From positions 1-58,419 of the IMG/VR virus record IMGVR_UViG_3300006028_000013: DNA of 58,419 nt. One strand, written 5' to 3'. Below the pieces are notes generated by a model. It saw nothing but the letters and a program-made list of their open reading frames with translations. It did no database searches and had not been told where the DNA came from. The stretch is from a virus. The translations under genes and the position numbers were made by a program. This document shows, piece by piece, positions 39,073 to 48,122 of this stretch. How positions within the stretch are numbered: the first letter of the stretch is position 1; every line of letters begins with the position of its first letter.

Positions 39073-40650
39073 TTATTGGCAACCAGGACCTGGCTGCACG
39101 GTGTACGCGTGCTGCGAGACGGTGACCTGCACCTGGCAATCGACGGGCGTGGCGCCCGGCGTTGGCGTCAGCGGTACGCTCGTCGGCACTGGAGTCGATG
39201 GGACGGCTGTTGCCGTCGCAACCGAGGCGGCCGTCGCGGTTGCGATGGGAGCGATCGTCGCCGTCGGCACTGAGGTTGGTGGCGAGGTCGCCGGCGGCAC
39301 GCTCACGCTCGTATTGACTGTCACGTCGATGTTCTGCACGTCGAGGCCGGTAGCGGCTGCCAACTCGAGCGTATTGTCCCCGTTCTTGAGGTCGGCGAGG
39401 CTGATCGGCACCGATACCGCGCGCCAGTCTCCCTGCACATCCGGGAACGGAGACGCCACATTGCGCCACGGGCCGCCATTCAGGCGATACTGGAGTCCAC
39501 TCGCCGTCGAGAAGTTACTCTCGACGTCCAGATTGAGCGAGGCGTCCGTCGCGCCGGTCAGATCAATCGCATGGAGAACGAATGCTGGCGAGCCTGGATG
39601 GGCGCCGCCGCTCAAGGCATAACTTAGCGTGACGGAGCCATCCGCGTGCGGGGTGAGCGCATCCGGGACATCGTAGCCACGCGCTGCCGGAAGTACCGGA
39701 CCATCGAAGCCCATGCTTGCCCATTCGTAGTGCTGGTCGGGCGAGGCTCCCTGCTTGGCCGCGTTGTAGTGGGTGTGCGCATAACTGACGTACCCGCGCG
39801 TGAACGGCAGGTTGATGCCATCCTTGACGGCGAGTTGCTTGAGCGGACCTGACGGACCCTTGTCCGTACCCCACACTTCGACATGATTCTGAGACAGTCG
39901 GATCTCGAAGTGGTTGCGCTGGCCGTCCGCGGTCGTGACGCAGTTCGGCGAGGAAAAGTCGTTACCGTAGTGGAGTTGGGTCCAGGCGTAATTCCGCGCG
40001 AGGTCGATGTACTGCACGGTGGCGACGTTGCCGCCAGGAGTTTCCGCTGCGCATCCGCTGAATTCAAGCCCGATGCCATTGCGCGGCTGTGTCGCGACGC
40101 CCGGACCGTTGCCGACGGCAGGCTGCGGTTGATCGGCGATCCAGACCTCGACCCAGTAGGAGTGACCACCTTCGGTCTTCGCGTCGACGTCCATCGTGAT
40201 GGTGCCGGTGCGACCCGCGAAGTCGAATGCCTGGCGCGGCCTGAATGACATGCGGACAAACGTGCCGTGATCGTCGAACTGCTCGTCGAAATACGAGCCA
40301 GTCGCGTCCGCGGGGCAGACATTCACGTCGCTATCGGGAACGATGGCGCCGAGATTCTGATCGCAGATCGGCAGCGTCGACGGACCCCAGGCATTGCCTG
40401 CAAGCTGGCGGGTAACGCTCCAGCGCGTCTCGTCGAGCCCGCCGCCACGCCCGCCGGGAGATGCCGTGGTGAAGGTGTCGCAAAATGCCGGGGTGGGCAG
40501 GTTGCACGTGTTCGGGGAGGCCGTCTGAAATACGGTTCCGAAGCCGCTATTGGCGACGCCAAGGACCACGACGGCGAGCAGCGCGATGATGACGAGGAGT
40601 GGAATGGGCTTGCGCAGCGGTGGCGGGATAAGCTTCGGCACAATCGGCAT
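39073..40650 (-). CDS. Signal-anchored surface protein with Pro/Thr-rich stalk
   Basis: 525 residues from the ATG at 40650 (AAGG six bases before). A hydrophobic segment (PLLVIIALLAVVVLGVA, about 17-33) is an anchor or signal. Residues ~45-310 resemble a concanavalin/GH16-like beta-jelly roll (FCDTFTTASPGGRGGGLDET, then SYWVEVWIADQP). A second beta domain (about 330-420) precedes a long Pro/Thr/Ala/Val linker and a short Cys-containing end. This is the architecture of bacterial exported proteins and strange in a virion operon; it might coat the lysogen or modify adsorption. Confidence 0.7.
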   Translation of the reverse strand: MPIVPKLIPPPLRKPIPLLVIIALLAVVVLGVANSGFGTVFQTASPNTCNLPTPAFCDTFTTASPGGRGGGLDETRWSVTRQLAGNAWGPSTLPICDQNLGAIVPDSDVNVCPADATGSYFDEQFDDHGTFVRMSFRPRQAFDFAGRTGTITMDVDAKTEGGHSYWVEVWIADQPQPAVGNGPGVATQPRNGIGLEFSGCAAETPGGNVATVQYIDLARNYAWTQLHYGNDFSSPNCVTTADGQRNHFEIRLSQNHVEVWGTDKGPSGPLKQLAVKDGINLPFTRGYVSYAHTHYNAAKQGASPDQHYEWASMGFDGPVLPAARGYDVPDALTPHADGSVTLSYALSGGAHPGSPAFVLHAIDLTGATDASLNLDVESNFSTASGLQYRLNGGPWRNVASPFPDVQGDWRAVSVPISLADLKNGDNTLELAAATGLDVQNIDVTVNTSVSVPPATSPPTSVPTATIAPIATATAASVATATAVPSTPVPTSVPLTPTPGATPVDCQVQVTVSQHAYTVQPGPGCQ

Positions 40651-40716
40651 GGCGCCCTTCTTTCTGAACACAGAAAAGCCCGGCGCGAGCGCGCGGACTG
40701 CGTGTACGCGAGAGCG

Positions 40717-41442
40717 TCAGGCCGTTAGCAGCGTCGATTGCGTATTTGCGCTTGCCGTGCCATTCGAGCGTCCGTAGATCGCCTGGTGCACCAGTGGCAT
40801 ATTCTGCGGCGTGGTCATCACTTCGCTGAGGTGGCCGATCTGCGCGGCGGGTTGGACCCACACCTTGAAGCCGAGCTCGCGCGCGCGCTCGTGGCAGGCA
40901 TAATCCTCGCTCAGGTAAATCTCGCGCCCATCGGCCATCGTGTGAATCGAGGGCATAAAAAAAGGCCAGAAGGACGAGATGGTGTCGTTCTTGTGCAGCA
41001 GCGGCAGCGTCTTCGCCATCCTGACGAACACGTCGCGGTGATAGGCCAGCGCGCCGCCGGCCCACTTGATCTCGAACGGTTCGACATCAGGCGCCAGCCA
41101 CATCTCGCGTTCGCCATTGAGCGGCACGATCGCCGTGTAGTGGCCACTGCGCAGCGGCGTGACGCCCGCGGCGATGCTACGCTTTTCGATGGCCAGGTTG
41201 ACGATGGCTTCGGCGGCTTCGGGCGTGAACTGGAAGTCGTCGTCCACCATGAGGAATGCCTCATCGCCAGGGAACTCGCGTAGCCAGCGCGAGACGGCGA
41301 TCGAACGCACGCGCGAGATGAGCGCGTCGCCCGCCTCGACGAGCACGCGCCAGTCCGCGGTGGTGCTCATCAGATTCATGATCGAGCCGAACGTGGGCAG
41401 CGTCATGGTGCGATGCGCGCACAGAATCAGCGCTTTGGTCAA
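40717..41442 (-). CDS. Glycosyltransferase-like protein
   Basis: 241 residues from a TTG with GGGAG upstream. LMVDDDFQFTPEA near residue 75 gives the DxD metal site of GT-A enzymes, and EDYACHERARELGFKVWVQP with an IGHL end matches the C-terminal half of the fused protein at 55128, so the two are paralogues. It may glycosylate virion proteins or host surface sugars. A further start at an internal ATG is possible. Confidence 0.75.
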   Translation of the reverse strand: MTKALILCAHRTMTLPTFGSIMNLMSTTADWRVLVEAGDALISRVRSIAVSRWLREFPGDEAFLMVDDDFQFTPEAAEAIVNLAIEKRSIAAGVTPLRSGHYTAIVPLNGEREMWLAPDVEPFEIKWAGGALAYHRDVFVRMAKTLPLLHKNDTISSFWPFFMPSIHTMADGREIYLSEDYACHERARELGFKVWVQPAAQIGHLSEVMTTPQNMPLVHQAIYGRSNGTASANTQSTLLTA

Positions 41443-41490
41443 ATCAGATGATCTCCCTGATTTAAAATGCGGTGTACGCTTGGTGACCTG

Positions 41491-41691
41491 ATGACGATGT
41501 CTGAAGATGAACAGGAGATCAGCGTTACGCTTAACGCGGCTGACCTGCCCGTACTTGACCGACTTGCCGCAAAGCATGGCGTGAGTCGGAGCGCTGTGCT
41601 CCACGCGATGTTTCAAGTCGCGGACTTCGGCGACGTGGACGAGAAGATATGGGCGCAAGCCGGCGCGCGGAGTGCCTTTACAGGTCGATGA
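41491..41691 (+). CDS. Ribbon-helix-helix-like protein on the opposite strand
   Basis: 66 residues from the ATG at 41491. ISVTLNAADLPVLDRLAAKH followed by GVSRSAVLHAMFQVADF looks like a MetJ/Arc-type (CopG) DNA-binding domain. It is rightward in an otherwise leftward region and starts 50 bases from the divergent glycosyltransferase gene, which it could regulate. Confidence 0.65.
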   Translation: MTMSEDEQEISVTLNAADLPVLDRLAAKHGVSRSAVLHAMFQVADFGDVDEKIWAQAGARSAFTGR

Positions 41692-42139
41692 CTCCGACGT
41701 TGCTCACAACTGTCGTCCATGGCTGGAGCGTGGTCCAGTCGTAACGGTGTGAGTACAGCGCAAGCGCCTCCTCGAGGCCAGGATGGCTGCGGATCGTCGC
41801 CGGCTGGGTATCGTGGACGACGATGTAGCGAACGGGATACTGCGCGAGCATCGCCAGAATCGGACCGCGCGATGCGGCCGAGCCGTCGATCAGGACGACG
41901 TCGGCGTGTGCGGCGTGTCCGACGCTATCCGGCGGTAGGCGAATGCCCTGGTGCAGTCCGGTGAACAGGTGGAGATAGCGGACGAGCCAGCGGCCGTCTT
42001 CCTCGTACGAGACGACTGACCGGCCGCGTTCGGCGAAGAAGTGCAGGAACGGTGTGGAGAAGTCGCCCGATCCGAATTCGACGATGAGGCCGGTGGTCTG
42101 CGCGATGCACCAGGCAAGGACCGGCAGATGCGTCCACAT
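41678..42139 (-). CDS. Class I SAM-dependent methyltransferase-like protein
   Basis: 153 residues. LIVEFGSGDFSTPFLHFF (about 18-35) is motif I, SVVSYEED motif II and ADVVLIDGSAASRGP (about 79-93) motif IV. The fold is complete but short. The target is unknown; it lies beside a glycosyltransferase, so methylation of a sugar is plausible. Its last 14 bases overlap the convergent ribbon-helix-helix gene. Confidence 0.7.
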   Translation of the reverse strand: MWTHLPVLAWCIAQTTGLIVEFGSGDFSTPFLHFFAERGRSVVSYEEDGRWLVRYLHLFTGLHQGIRLPPDSVGHAAHADVVLIDGSAASRGPILAMLAQYPVRYIVVHDTQPATIRSHPGLEEALALYSHRYDWTTLQPWTTVVSNVGVIDL

Positions 42140-42217
42140 CTAGCGGCGACGCAGGCGCCACAACAGGAATGCGACCTGAGTCCGATCCAGCAGATATTTC
42201 AGGTGCCACATTCCCAT
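42140..42217 (-). CDS. 25-residue basic peptide before the methyltransferase
   Basis: The ATG follows GAGGG by seven bases, and its TAG directly abuts the methyltransferase ATG. The peptide has a WHLKYLLDRTQVAFLLWRL helix and ends RRR. It could be an amphipathic membrane or translation-coupling peptide. Confidence 0.4.
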   Translation of the reverse strand: MGMWHLKYLLDRTQVAFLLWRLRRR

Positions 42218-42246
42218 TATTGTGCCCTCAATCTTGCGCGCTCAAT

Positions 42247-42756
42247 TTAAAGCTGCTCGTAGATCAGGTGAGCTGACATCGGGCCTGAGGTCGCGCCCGT
42301 GAAGCCCGACAGTGAGACTTCACCACCGGTGGTTGCGGATGCGACCGCGTTACCGATCGTGATAATCTCGGAGCCCGGCGCGGCGACCCAGCGCACGATG
42401 CCGCCAAAGCTGTTGAATGACAGGTCCAGAAGGTGACGCGCGACGTCACGCTGCGGCTTGGTGGTCGCGGCGACACCGAGTAAGGCGGTGCCCGCGATGG
42501 CGGCCGGGTTGAGCGGCGTCCACGACTGCTTGGTCGTCAATGCGGTAAACGACGCGCCGACCGTTGAGTCACGCGCAAAGGTCATGATGTTCAGGGCGCT
42601 GGCCGTGTTCTCACCGCCCATATAGATCTCGATGAACTTGTGCATGATGGTGGCCGAACCACCCTGCACAGCCATATAGGCGTTGTCAGTGATGTTCACG
42701 CTGTCGGCGAGTGCGGTCGGAGTCCAGCTATTTGCGTTGAATGTGTACTGAGCGAT
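42247..42756 (-). CDS. Virion structural protein with ATC start
   Basis: About 169 residues. The beginning QYTFNANSWTPTALADSV and TDNAYMAVQGGSATIMHKFI match a family of small phage structural proteins that I know by pattern and that normally start with a Met just before AQYTF. At that point the codon is ATC (42756), with AAGGG seven bases upstream. An ATT three bases earlier is the alternative. The remainder is beta-rich. No usual start codon is available nearby. Confidence 0.65.
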   Translation of the reverse strand: MAQYTFNANSWTPTALADSVNITDNAYMAVQGGSATIMHKFIEIYMGGENTASALNIMTFARDSTVGASFTALTTKQSWTPLNPAAIAGTALLGVAATTKPQRDVARHLLDLSFNSFGGIVRWVAAPGSEIITIGNAVASATTGGEVSLSGFTGATSGPMSAHLIYEQL

Positions 42757-42782
42757 AATTCTACCCTTGCCTTCGTGGTGCC

Positions 42783-43130
42783 CTACCGGGCGGAATGGCC
42801 GGGCAAGAGGAGCCCGGAAGATGTGGTGCGCGCCGGAGCGCCGGCGACCGACAGAATGACGTTCGGCTTGTCGTAGTACTGAGCGACGAATGGCGCGCAA
42901 CTCGCGCCATGTGCACGAGCCTCGTCGCAGTCGTCGCAAATGATCGCCATGCACCGGATGCACACGGCGCGGTCCCGCGTGCGGCGGAACTCCTTGATGA
43001 CGACCCGACAGCAATGCACGCAGGTATAGGTGGCACTCTCGAAGACCGTGCCTTCCGGCACCATTGGCGTACCGGGTGAGGCGCGGTGATCGATCAGCAA
43101 TTCGCCGGCGAGGGCTTCCAAACTAGACAT
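42783..43130 (-). CDS. Zinc-binding phage protein
   Basis: 115 residues. TYTCVHCCRVVIKEFRRTRDR, then CIRCMAIICDDCDEARAHGASC form a cluster of eight Cys/His that should bind two zincs, a pattern known from many tailed phages (unknown function). It lies just upstream of the structural protein at 42247 and is divergent from the RCC1-like gene. Confidence 0.75.
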   Translation of the reverse strand: MSSLEALAGELLIDHRASPGTPMVPEGTVFESATYTCVHCCRVVIKEFRRTRDRAVCIRCMAIICDDCDEARAHGASCAPFVAQYYDKPNVILSVAGAPARTTSSGLLLPGHSAR

Positions 43131-43141
43131 GCCGATACGCG

Positions 43142-45067
43142 GTGCTCCTTGACGCGGGAATGGTTGACTCCGCCCGGTATCCGGGCGGGATGGCTGTCGC
43201 CTATAGTCGGGACGGCGACATGAATGAGTTATTCCAATACGTGACCGGCGTTCAGGCCACCGCGAAGGTGCTCAACCTCTGGAATGGTTCGAGTAACGAT
43301 CCGCCGCCCGCCGGATTCTTTGATCCTGGCTTCGACGACTCGGCGTGGCCTACCAGTTCGAGCCCGTTTGTGGCCTTGGGGAGTCTCGGGGACTTGGAGC
43401 AAGCGCTCGCACCCTGGGTAACCCCGCCATCAGCCACCGCGCAGTTCATCATGCGCCAGCACTTCGCCACGCCTGCCTCGCCGTGGCGGTTTTATGGTCC
43501 GGTCGACTTGCTCAACGGCAACGCCTTTACTCTGGCCATCAATGGTACCTCGCTGGCTGAGTTCGCCGAAGACGCTCCGTTCAACCCGATACATCCGACA
43601 CCAGGCGCGGATAACGTCATCGTTATGGTCGGGACTGCCCTCAGCGTGGGTGAAGGCTGGGTGGCCTTCCGGGTCACCTTCTATACGCGGGACCTGCGCG
43701 AAGGCACCGTGTTCGCGTGGGGCACACCGGTGTTGGGCGTGTCCGACAACGGCGTCATGGGGGTTGGCGATACGCTCGCGCACCTGACGCCCGTACCCAT
43801 CGGACTGACCCTACCCGCGACTATTTGTAAGGTGGTGAGCAACGGCAAGACGTCGCTGTTTCTCGATACCAATGGCGACGTGTACGCCTGCGGAGACAAT
43901 ACGACTGGCATCGTGGGTTACGACGGGACCGCCGGCTATCACCCGGATAGCAGTCCTCACGCGACGCCGATCAAGCTGCCCTTTCGGTACATCGCGGATG
44001 TGTGTATTGGCGACGATTGTGCCATCACGATAGATAGGTACAGCACCATCATCACGTGGGGTGTGAATGCACACGGTTCCTTTGGCGACGGCACGACTAC
44101 ACCGGGCTCAGCGGTTCCGCTGAACAACACGAATACGCTCGGCATTTTGTGTCGCGGCCCAGGCTTTCCCGATATCCAGATCGCCGCGGGCAAACACTTC
44201 ACGGTGTTCGGCACCGGTACAGGACTGACCGTCGCCGGCGAAAATACATATGGGCAACTGTCGCGCGCTACCAGCGGGCCGGATGTCATCACCAGGAACA
44301 TTGCCATCGGGTTCCCCATAGGCGTGGGCCAGGTCACCTATTTGTCCGCTGGTGCGGACAATATGCTGGTGACGATTGATACCGGCGCGGGCACCGTTTG
44401 CTACGGTTGTGGCCGAGCCGAACTTGGCGCCCTCGACTCGAACCTCTATGCGGCCGGGACGGGCGCGGCTCACATCGTCAACACGTTGACGCAACTGGAC
44501 CACTTCAGCGGACGCCGGACGAACAAGTATGTCCAAGCAGGGCCCGTCGCTTTTCAGTTCGACAAACTCAGCGAACAGATACAAGCGCTGGGTGACGGCA
44601 CGCCGTATGGGGGCACCGCTGCCTACCTCGATTTCAATGGCGAGCAGGCGAGCGTAGTCTGGGGTGTTGATAATCCTACCTCGGCGGGCGTGAAGAGGAA
44701 CGCCTCATTTGACACGTTCCTGTCGTTCGGCATCGCCGAGATCAACGGCGGCTCGCAGAATAATCCGTACACGTTCCGCAGTTCCCTGGCCGTCTATGCC
44801 GCGATCGCGGACAAGTTCATCGAGACGCTCGATCCTCTTGACATCGGCGTCAACTCGGAGCACCTGTACACCTGGGGCTGGGGCGGCGCGGGACAGATGG
44901 GCAGCGGCCACGACTCGACGTCGAATCTGTTACCTGTCAGCGAGAACGGACTCGAGGGCGTCTCGCTGGCAACCGTCGCCGAGGGCATCATGTTCGCCAT
45001 TTCACGGACCTTCGTCCCACCAATACCGCGCACCGGGCGCAGCTTCGTGACGGTCATCGGCGACTAG
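43142..45067 (+). CDS. RCC1-like seven-bladed propeller protein
   Basis: 641 residues at most; starts at GTG 43142, ATG 43163 or ATG 43220 are all possible. Residues ~30-190 look like a carbohydrate-binding jelly roll (FFDPGFDDSAWP, then FRVTFYTRDLREG). After it, seven repeats with the RCC1 pattern follow, e.g. VYACGDNTTGIVG, ITWGVNAHGSFGDG, LTVAGENTYGQLS and YTWGWGGAGQMGSG. RCC1-like repeats form a beta-propeller used for binding. It is rightward inside the leftward late operon and so has its own control. A receptor-binding or host-interaction role is likely. Confidence 0.8.
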   Translation: MLLDAGMVDSARYPGGMAVAYSRDGDMNELFQYVTGVQATAKVLNLWNGSSNDPPPAGFFDPGFDDSAWPTSSSPFVALGSLGDLEQALAPWVTPPSATAQFIMRQHFATPASPWRFYGPVDLLNGNAFTLAINGTSLAEFAEDAPFNPIHPTPGADNVIVMVGTALSVGEGWVAFRVTFYTRDLREGTVFAWGTPVLGVSDNGVMGVGDTLAHLTPVPIGLTLPATICKVVSNGKTSLFLDTNGDVYACGDNTTGIVGYDGTAGYHPDSSPHATPIKLPFRYIADVCIGDDCAITIDRYSTIITWGVNAHGSFGDGTTTPGSAVPLNNTNTLGILCRGPGFPDIQIAAGKHFTVFGTGTGLTVAGENTYGQLSRATSGPDVITRNIAIGFPIGVGQVTYLSAGADNMLVTIDTGAGTVCYGCGRAELGALDSNLYAAGTGAAHIVNTLTQLDHFSGRRTNKYVQAGPVAFQFDKLSEQIQALGDGTPYGGTAAYLDFNGEQASVVWGVDNPTSAGVKRNASFDTFLSFGIAEINGGSQNNPYTFRSSLAVYAAIADKFIETLDPLDIGVNSEHLYTWGWGGAGQMGSGHDSTSNLLPVSENGLEGVSLATVAEGIMFAISRTFVPPIPRTGRSFVTVIGD

Positions 45068-46089
45068 ATCGGCAGCGTCGTGTTCGAGCGCTGGCTCGTG
45101 TGCGACGGCGTGAGCCACGGCCGACGATTCGGCATCGCGAAGTGCTGCGCGCCTGGCGGCGGTGGCGCCGCGCCCACCAACCAGAGTTCGACGTTCGTAT
45201 AGACCTCAGTCCCAAAGTTCGCCGCTACACCGAAGCCGAATGAGCCGTTCGTCGTGGTGACCTGATGCTGAATCTGGAATGTTTTGGCCGACGCGATGGC
45301 GAACTTCCCTGCGATGAACGTCCTCGTCTGCGGCGCATTCGCGACGGCGGCGCTATATTCGCTCGTGCCGGGTAGCGTCGTGGCGCTGTCGGTGATATTT
45401 TGCAGCCGACTCTGGTGGGCGCCCACCTGACAGGCGGGCGCTGAGGCCGCGATGCGGTACGTGCCGGCCTGCAGGGTAAATTGATTACTGGCCAGGCCGA
45501 TCAGCCCACTCGCATCGTTGACGACATTCGTAAGGGTCCGTGTTTGCCACGCGCCGCTCGTGGCCGTACCGCCGGTAACGTTCTGTGCCTTCTGGTCTTG
45601 GACATTCGCGTACGGCGGGTCGTTCGTGCTCAGCCCTATCGGCCCGGTAGGTCCGACCGCGCCGGTGGCGCCGGTAGCACCGGTGGCACCGGTAGGCCCA
45701 ACACCGCCGGTCAGTCCGGTGAAGACCAGCGGCGTCGTGTCGATGACGATCGTAGGCGTCGTGGTCAATACCCACGTGGTGCCCTTGTAGGTCGTGCCCG
45801 CGTACACGTAGACGGAAAAGCCGATATAGAAGTCGGACGCGGCCGACGCGTCGCCCGCTCGCGTCATCAGCGACGTCGGGCCGTTCCAGACCCAGATTCC
45901 GTTCTGCGAGCCCGAGATCTGGTTCGTCAGCAGGACGCGATCGCCGCCGACCAGCGTGACGCTGTCGATGGTCGCGCCAGGCGCAGCAAGCGTGATATTG
46001 CTGGGCGAGGAGACGCGGCACGGTACCTTGGTGCGCTTGTCTTCGTGCAGATCTGCGCCGGTCAGCGTGTTGTGAACGATGCTTGGAAT
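45064..46089 (-). CDS. Tail protein with collagen-like segment and ATT start
   Basis: About 341 residues. The N-terminal IVHNTLTGADLHEDKRTKVP is a phage tail-fibre-associated start that I recognise, and an ATT codon at 46089 lies eight bases after GGGGGAG; no ATG, GTG or TTG exists at a sensible distance. A triple-helix segment (GPTGATGATGATG, about 145-165) is followed by a globular beta-rich head. Collagen-like stems are typical of phage fibres that trimerise. It is convergent with the RCC1-like gene. Confidence 0.75.
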   Translation of the reverse strand: MPSIVHNTLTGADLHEDKRTKVPCRVSSPSNITLAAPGATIDSVTLVGGDRVLLTNQISGSQNGIWVWNGPTSLMTRAGDASAASDFYIGFSVYVYAGTTYKGTTWVLTTTPTIVIDTTPLVFTGLTGGVGPTGATGATGATGAVGPTGPIGLSTNDPPYANVQDQKAQNVTGGTATSGAWQTRTLTNVVNDASGLIGLASNQFTLQAGTYRIAASAPACQVGAHQSRLQNITDSATTLPGTSEYSAAVANAPQTRTFIAGKFAIASAKTFQIQHQVTTTNGSFGFGVAANFGTEVYTNVELWLVGAAPPPPGAQHFAMPNRRPWLTPSHTSQRSNTTLPI

Positions 46090-46105
46090 GGACGGACTCC
46101 CCCTG

Positions 46106-46633
46106 CTATCGCCGCAGCACGGTTGCGCCGCTGATGCTGATGATGGTGTCGCCGCCGGTATCGATCAGTCCGGCCGGGACGGCTGGCCACTTGAGGCGAC
46201 GGTAGAACAGCGCGAGCGTCACGCTCGTAATAGGCACGGTCACGCTCGCGAGCCGCGCGCTCAGAATGTCGTTGTGTTGAATCGCGGTAACCCAGCCCGT
46301 TACGTCGAGCGCTGTCGCCGCGGCTAATGTGAGCGATGGCGTTACTGGTGCGACCGGCGTCCGTGTGGGCCAACTCGTCAGCGTACTGATCGTGAGCTCG
46401 ACGCTCGCGGTGCCAGCCACGTCGGCCACGAGCTGCGCGCCGACCAGGCGCGCCACGAGGAGGCCGATCGGAAAGATCAGGACGTCGCCGATAGTCGGGG
46501 TCTGGCCCGCACCATCGAAGACGAACTCGATGTTGAGCGTCTGCGCGACCTCGGTCGGCGTCGGCTCATTGCGCGCGTCGCGGCGCATGTTGCGGAACAC
46601 GTCGACGAGCTGCGCATCGGCCTGCATGGTCAT
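46106..46633 (-). CDS. Virion structural protein
   Basis: 175 residues. A helical N terminus (MQADAQLVDVFRNMRRDARN) leads to beta-rich segments (VELTISTLTSWP, SVTVPITSVTLALFYRR). It lies between the fibre gene and the tail hub-like gene, so a tail-tip role is likely. Confidence 0.65.
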   Translation of the reverse strand: MTMQADAQLVDVFRNMRRDARNEPTPTEVAQTLNIEFVFDGAGQTPTIGDVLIFPIGLLVARLVGAQLVADVAGTASVELTISTLTSWPTRTPVAPVTPSLTLAAATALDVTGWVTAIQHNDILSARLASVTVPITSVTLALFYRRLKWPAVPAGLIDTGGDTIISISGATVLRR

Positions 46634-47719
46634 CTAGATGCCCGCCACGTAGATCGGATGCTGGGTGACCTCGCCATTGGTGCCCACCTCGGTCGTGACC
46701 GACTTGACCCACATGGTGTCGGCCGCCACACCCGAAATGAAGTGGAGTTGAGCGGGACCGATCAGTGCATCTGAGGGCGTATGCAGCCTGACGATCTCCT
46801 GATTGCGGTCGAGTTGCGTTAGCCAGAAGTTGGCGAGATCGGTCGCGAATGCGTCCGTCTCGATGAGCGGCGACGTGACGTGATAGATCGAGCCGGAGCC
46901 AATCAAGCCGCTTGTCGCCGGACCAGTACCGTCGTCATAGCCCTCGACAAGGACCGCGCTGCGGCGCCCGATACGCGTTGAGGTTTTCTGGGTATCGCCG
47001 AAGATGTCTATGCCGACCGTGAAGGTGACCTCGGCGCCGATGCCGTCCGTGACAGAGATCTGCTTGAGGTACACGTTGCCGTCGGCCGAATCGAACAGCC
47101 GATAACCGGCAGATGCCTCGAGCAGTCGATGCAGGTAGGCGGCGGCCGTCTCGTGCGTGCCCCAGGTGAACTCTTCGGGCGCGAGCGTGCCGTACACGTG
47201 GCCGGGGTCTGCGAGGTTGCTCGCGCTATAGGTCACGCCGACGGTGCCCAACACCGCAGTCACGATCTGTTTGAGCGTGGCGCTCGATGCTCCGACGAGA
47301 TCCTCGAATGCCAGGCCAGGGCGACCTGAGCCATCGCCGGCGTTGATCGTCTCGACGGGATTTTCGTATTCCTCGAGTGCGTATAGCGGGCCCTTGCACA
47401 GCGCGATCACCGCGTGCGGCGCAAGCGTGGTATCGAAGCCGACGAGCGTTCCCGCAAAGCGTTGGGCGACCGTTCCGGGCGTGCAGCCGAACGTGACGCT
47501 AACGCTGTCGCCGATAGCGCCGGCTTCGGTTGGCAGGAGGATGCGCGCCTCGCCCGAGACCTGATCCCAGCCATACGAAACTTGCGCGCTGAGCGCAGTG
47601 CCGAGCGAGGTTGTCAGGACCGTCTTACGAACGATGCCGACGGCGGTCGCGACGGGCCCGTTGCCGTCGAGTCCGGGATTCAGGTCGCCATTGGTGCCCG
47701 AATTGATGATGGCGGGCAT
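46634..47719 (-). CDS. Tail hub/tip protein
   Basis: 361 residues from an ATG that shares its bases with the upstream stop (TGATG). It is beta-rich with a late-control-D/hub-like pattern: VSVTFGCTPGTVAQRFAGTL and GFDTTLAPHAVIALCKGPLY in the first half, a helical domain (HETAAAYLHRLLEASAGYRL) and LPYR-like strands after. The position after the distal tail protein fits the tail tip. The family is not certain. Confidence 0.65.
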   Translation of the reverse strand: MPAIINSGTNGDLNPGLDGNGPVATAVGIVRKTVLTTSLGTALSAQVSYGWDQVSGEARILLPTEAGAIGDSVSVTFGCTPGTVAQRFAGTLVGFDTTLAPHAVIALCKGPLYALEEYENPVETINAGDGSGRPGLAFEDLVGASSATLKQIVTAVLGTVGVTYSASNLADPGHVYGTLAPEEFTWGTHETAAAYLHRLLEASAGYRLFDSADGNVYLKQISVTDGIGAEVTFTVGIDIFGDTQKTSTRIGRRSAVLVEGYDDGTGPATSGLIGSGSIYHVTSPLIETDAFATDLANFWLTQLDRNQEIVRLHTPSDALIGPAQLHFISGVAADTMWVKSVTTEVGTNGEVTQHPIYVAGI

Positions 47720-48063
47720 CAGGAGGTGATCAGGAACGTGGCGCTGGCGCGGGAACGCAGCGAGCCAGGCTCGATCTCCGAGCGTGCCAGGCTGATCAGA
47801 ATGGCTTGATGACTGTCGAGATTGTCGATGTTGAGCGAGCCGACGCCGGCACCGCCGCCGATGTCGACGATGACGTTGTTTCCGCCAGGTACTGGCCGCT
47901 GTGACACGGCCCATGAACGCAGCGAGAACAGAGCGCCCCACACTGACGCGTTATCGATGAGCAGGCCGACGGTGATCTCCTCGAGCGCGCCGCCTTTGTC
48001 TGAAAAGCCGTCCGACGTCGCAGCGAAGGTGACGGTTGTGCCACTGACCGAGAAGGTGCTCAT
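47719..48063 (-). CDS. Distal tail-like protein
   Basis: 114 residues, beta-rich, with FSVSGTTVTFAATSDGFSD at the start and a WGALFSLRSWAVSQRPVPGG middle. It follows the tape measure gene, as distal tail proteins do. The identification rests mostly on position. Confidence 0.55.
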   Translation of the reverse strand: MSTFSVSGTTVTFAATSDGFSDKGGALEEITVGLLIDNASVWGALFSLRSWAVSQRPVPGGNNVIVDIGGGAGVGSLNIDNLDSHQAILISLARSEIEPGSLRSRASATFLITS

Positions 48064-48122
48064 GGTGGTGCGCTCAAACCTCGGTGGTGTAGGGTGTCGA
48101 GTCCGGGGGTCAGATAGCTGCG

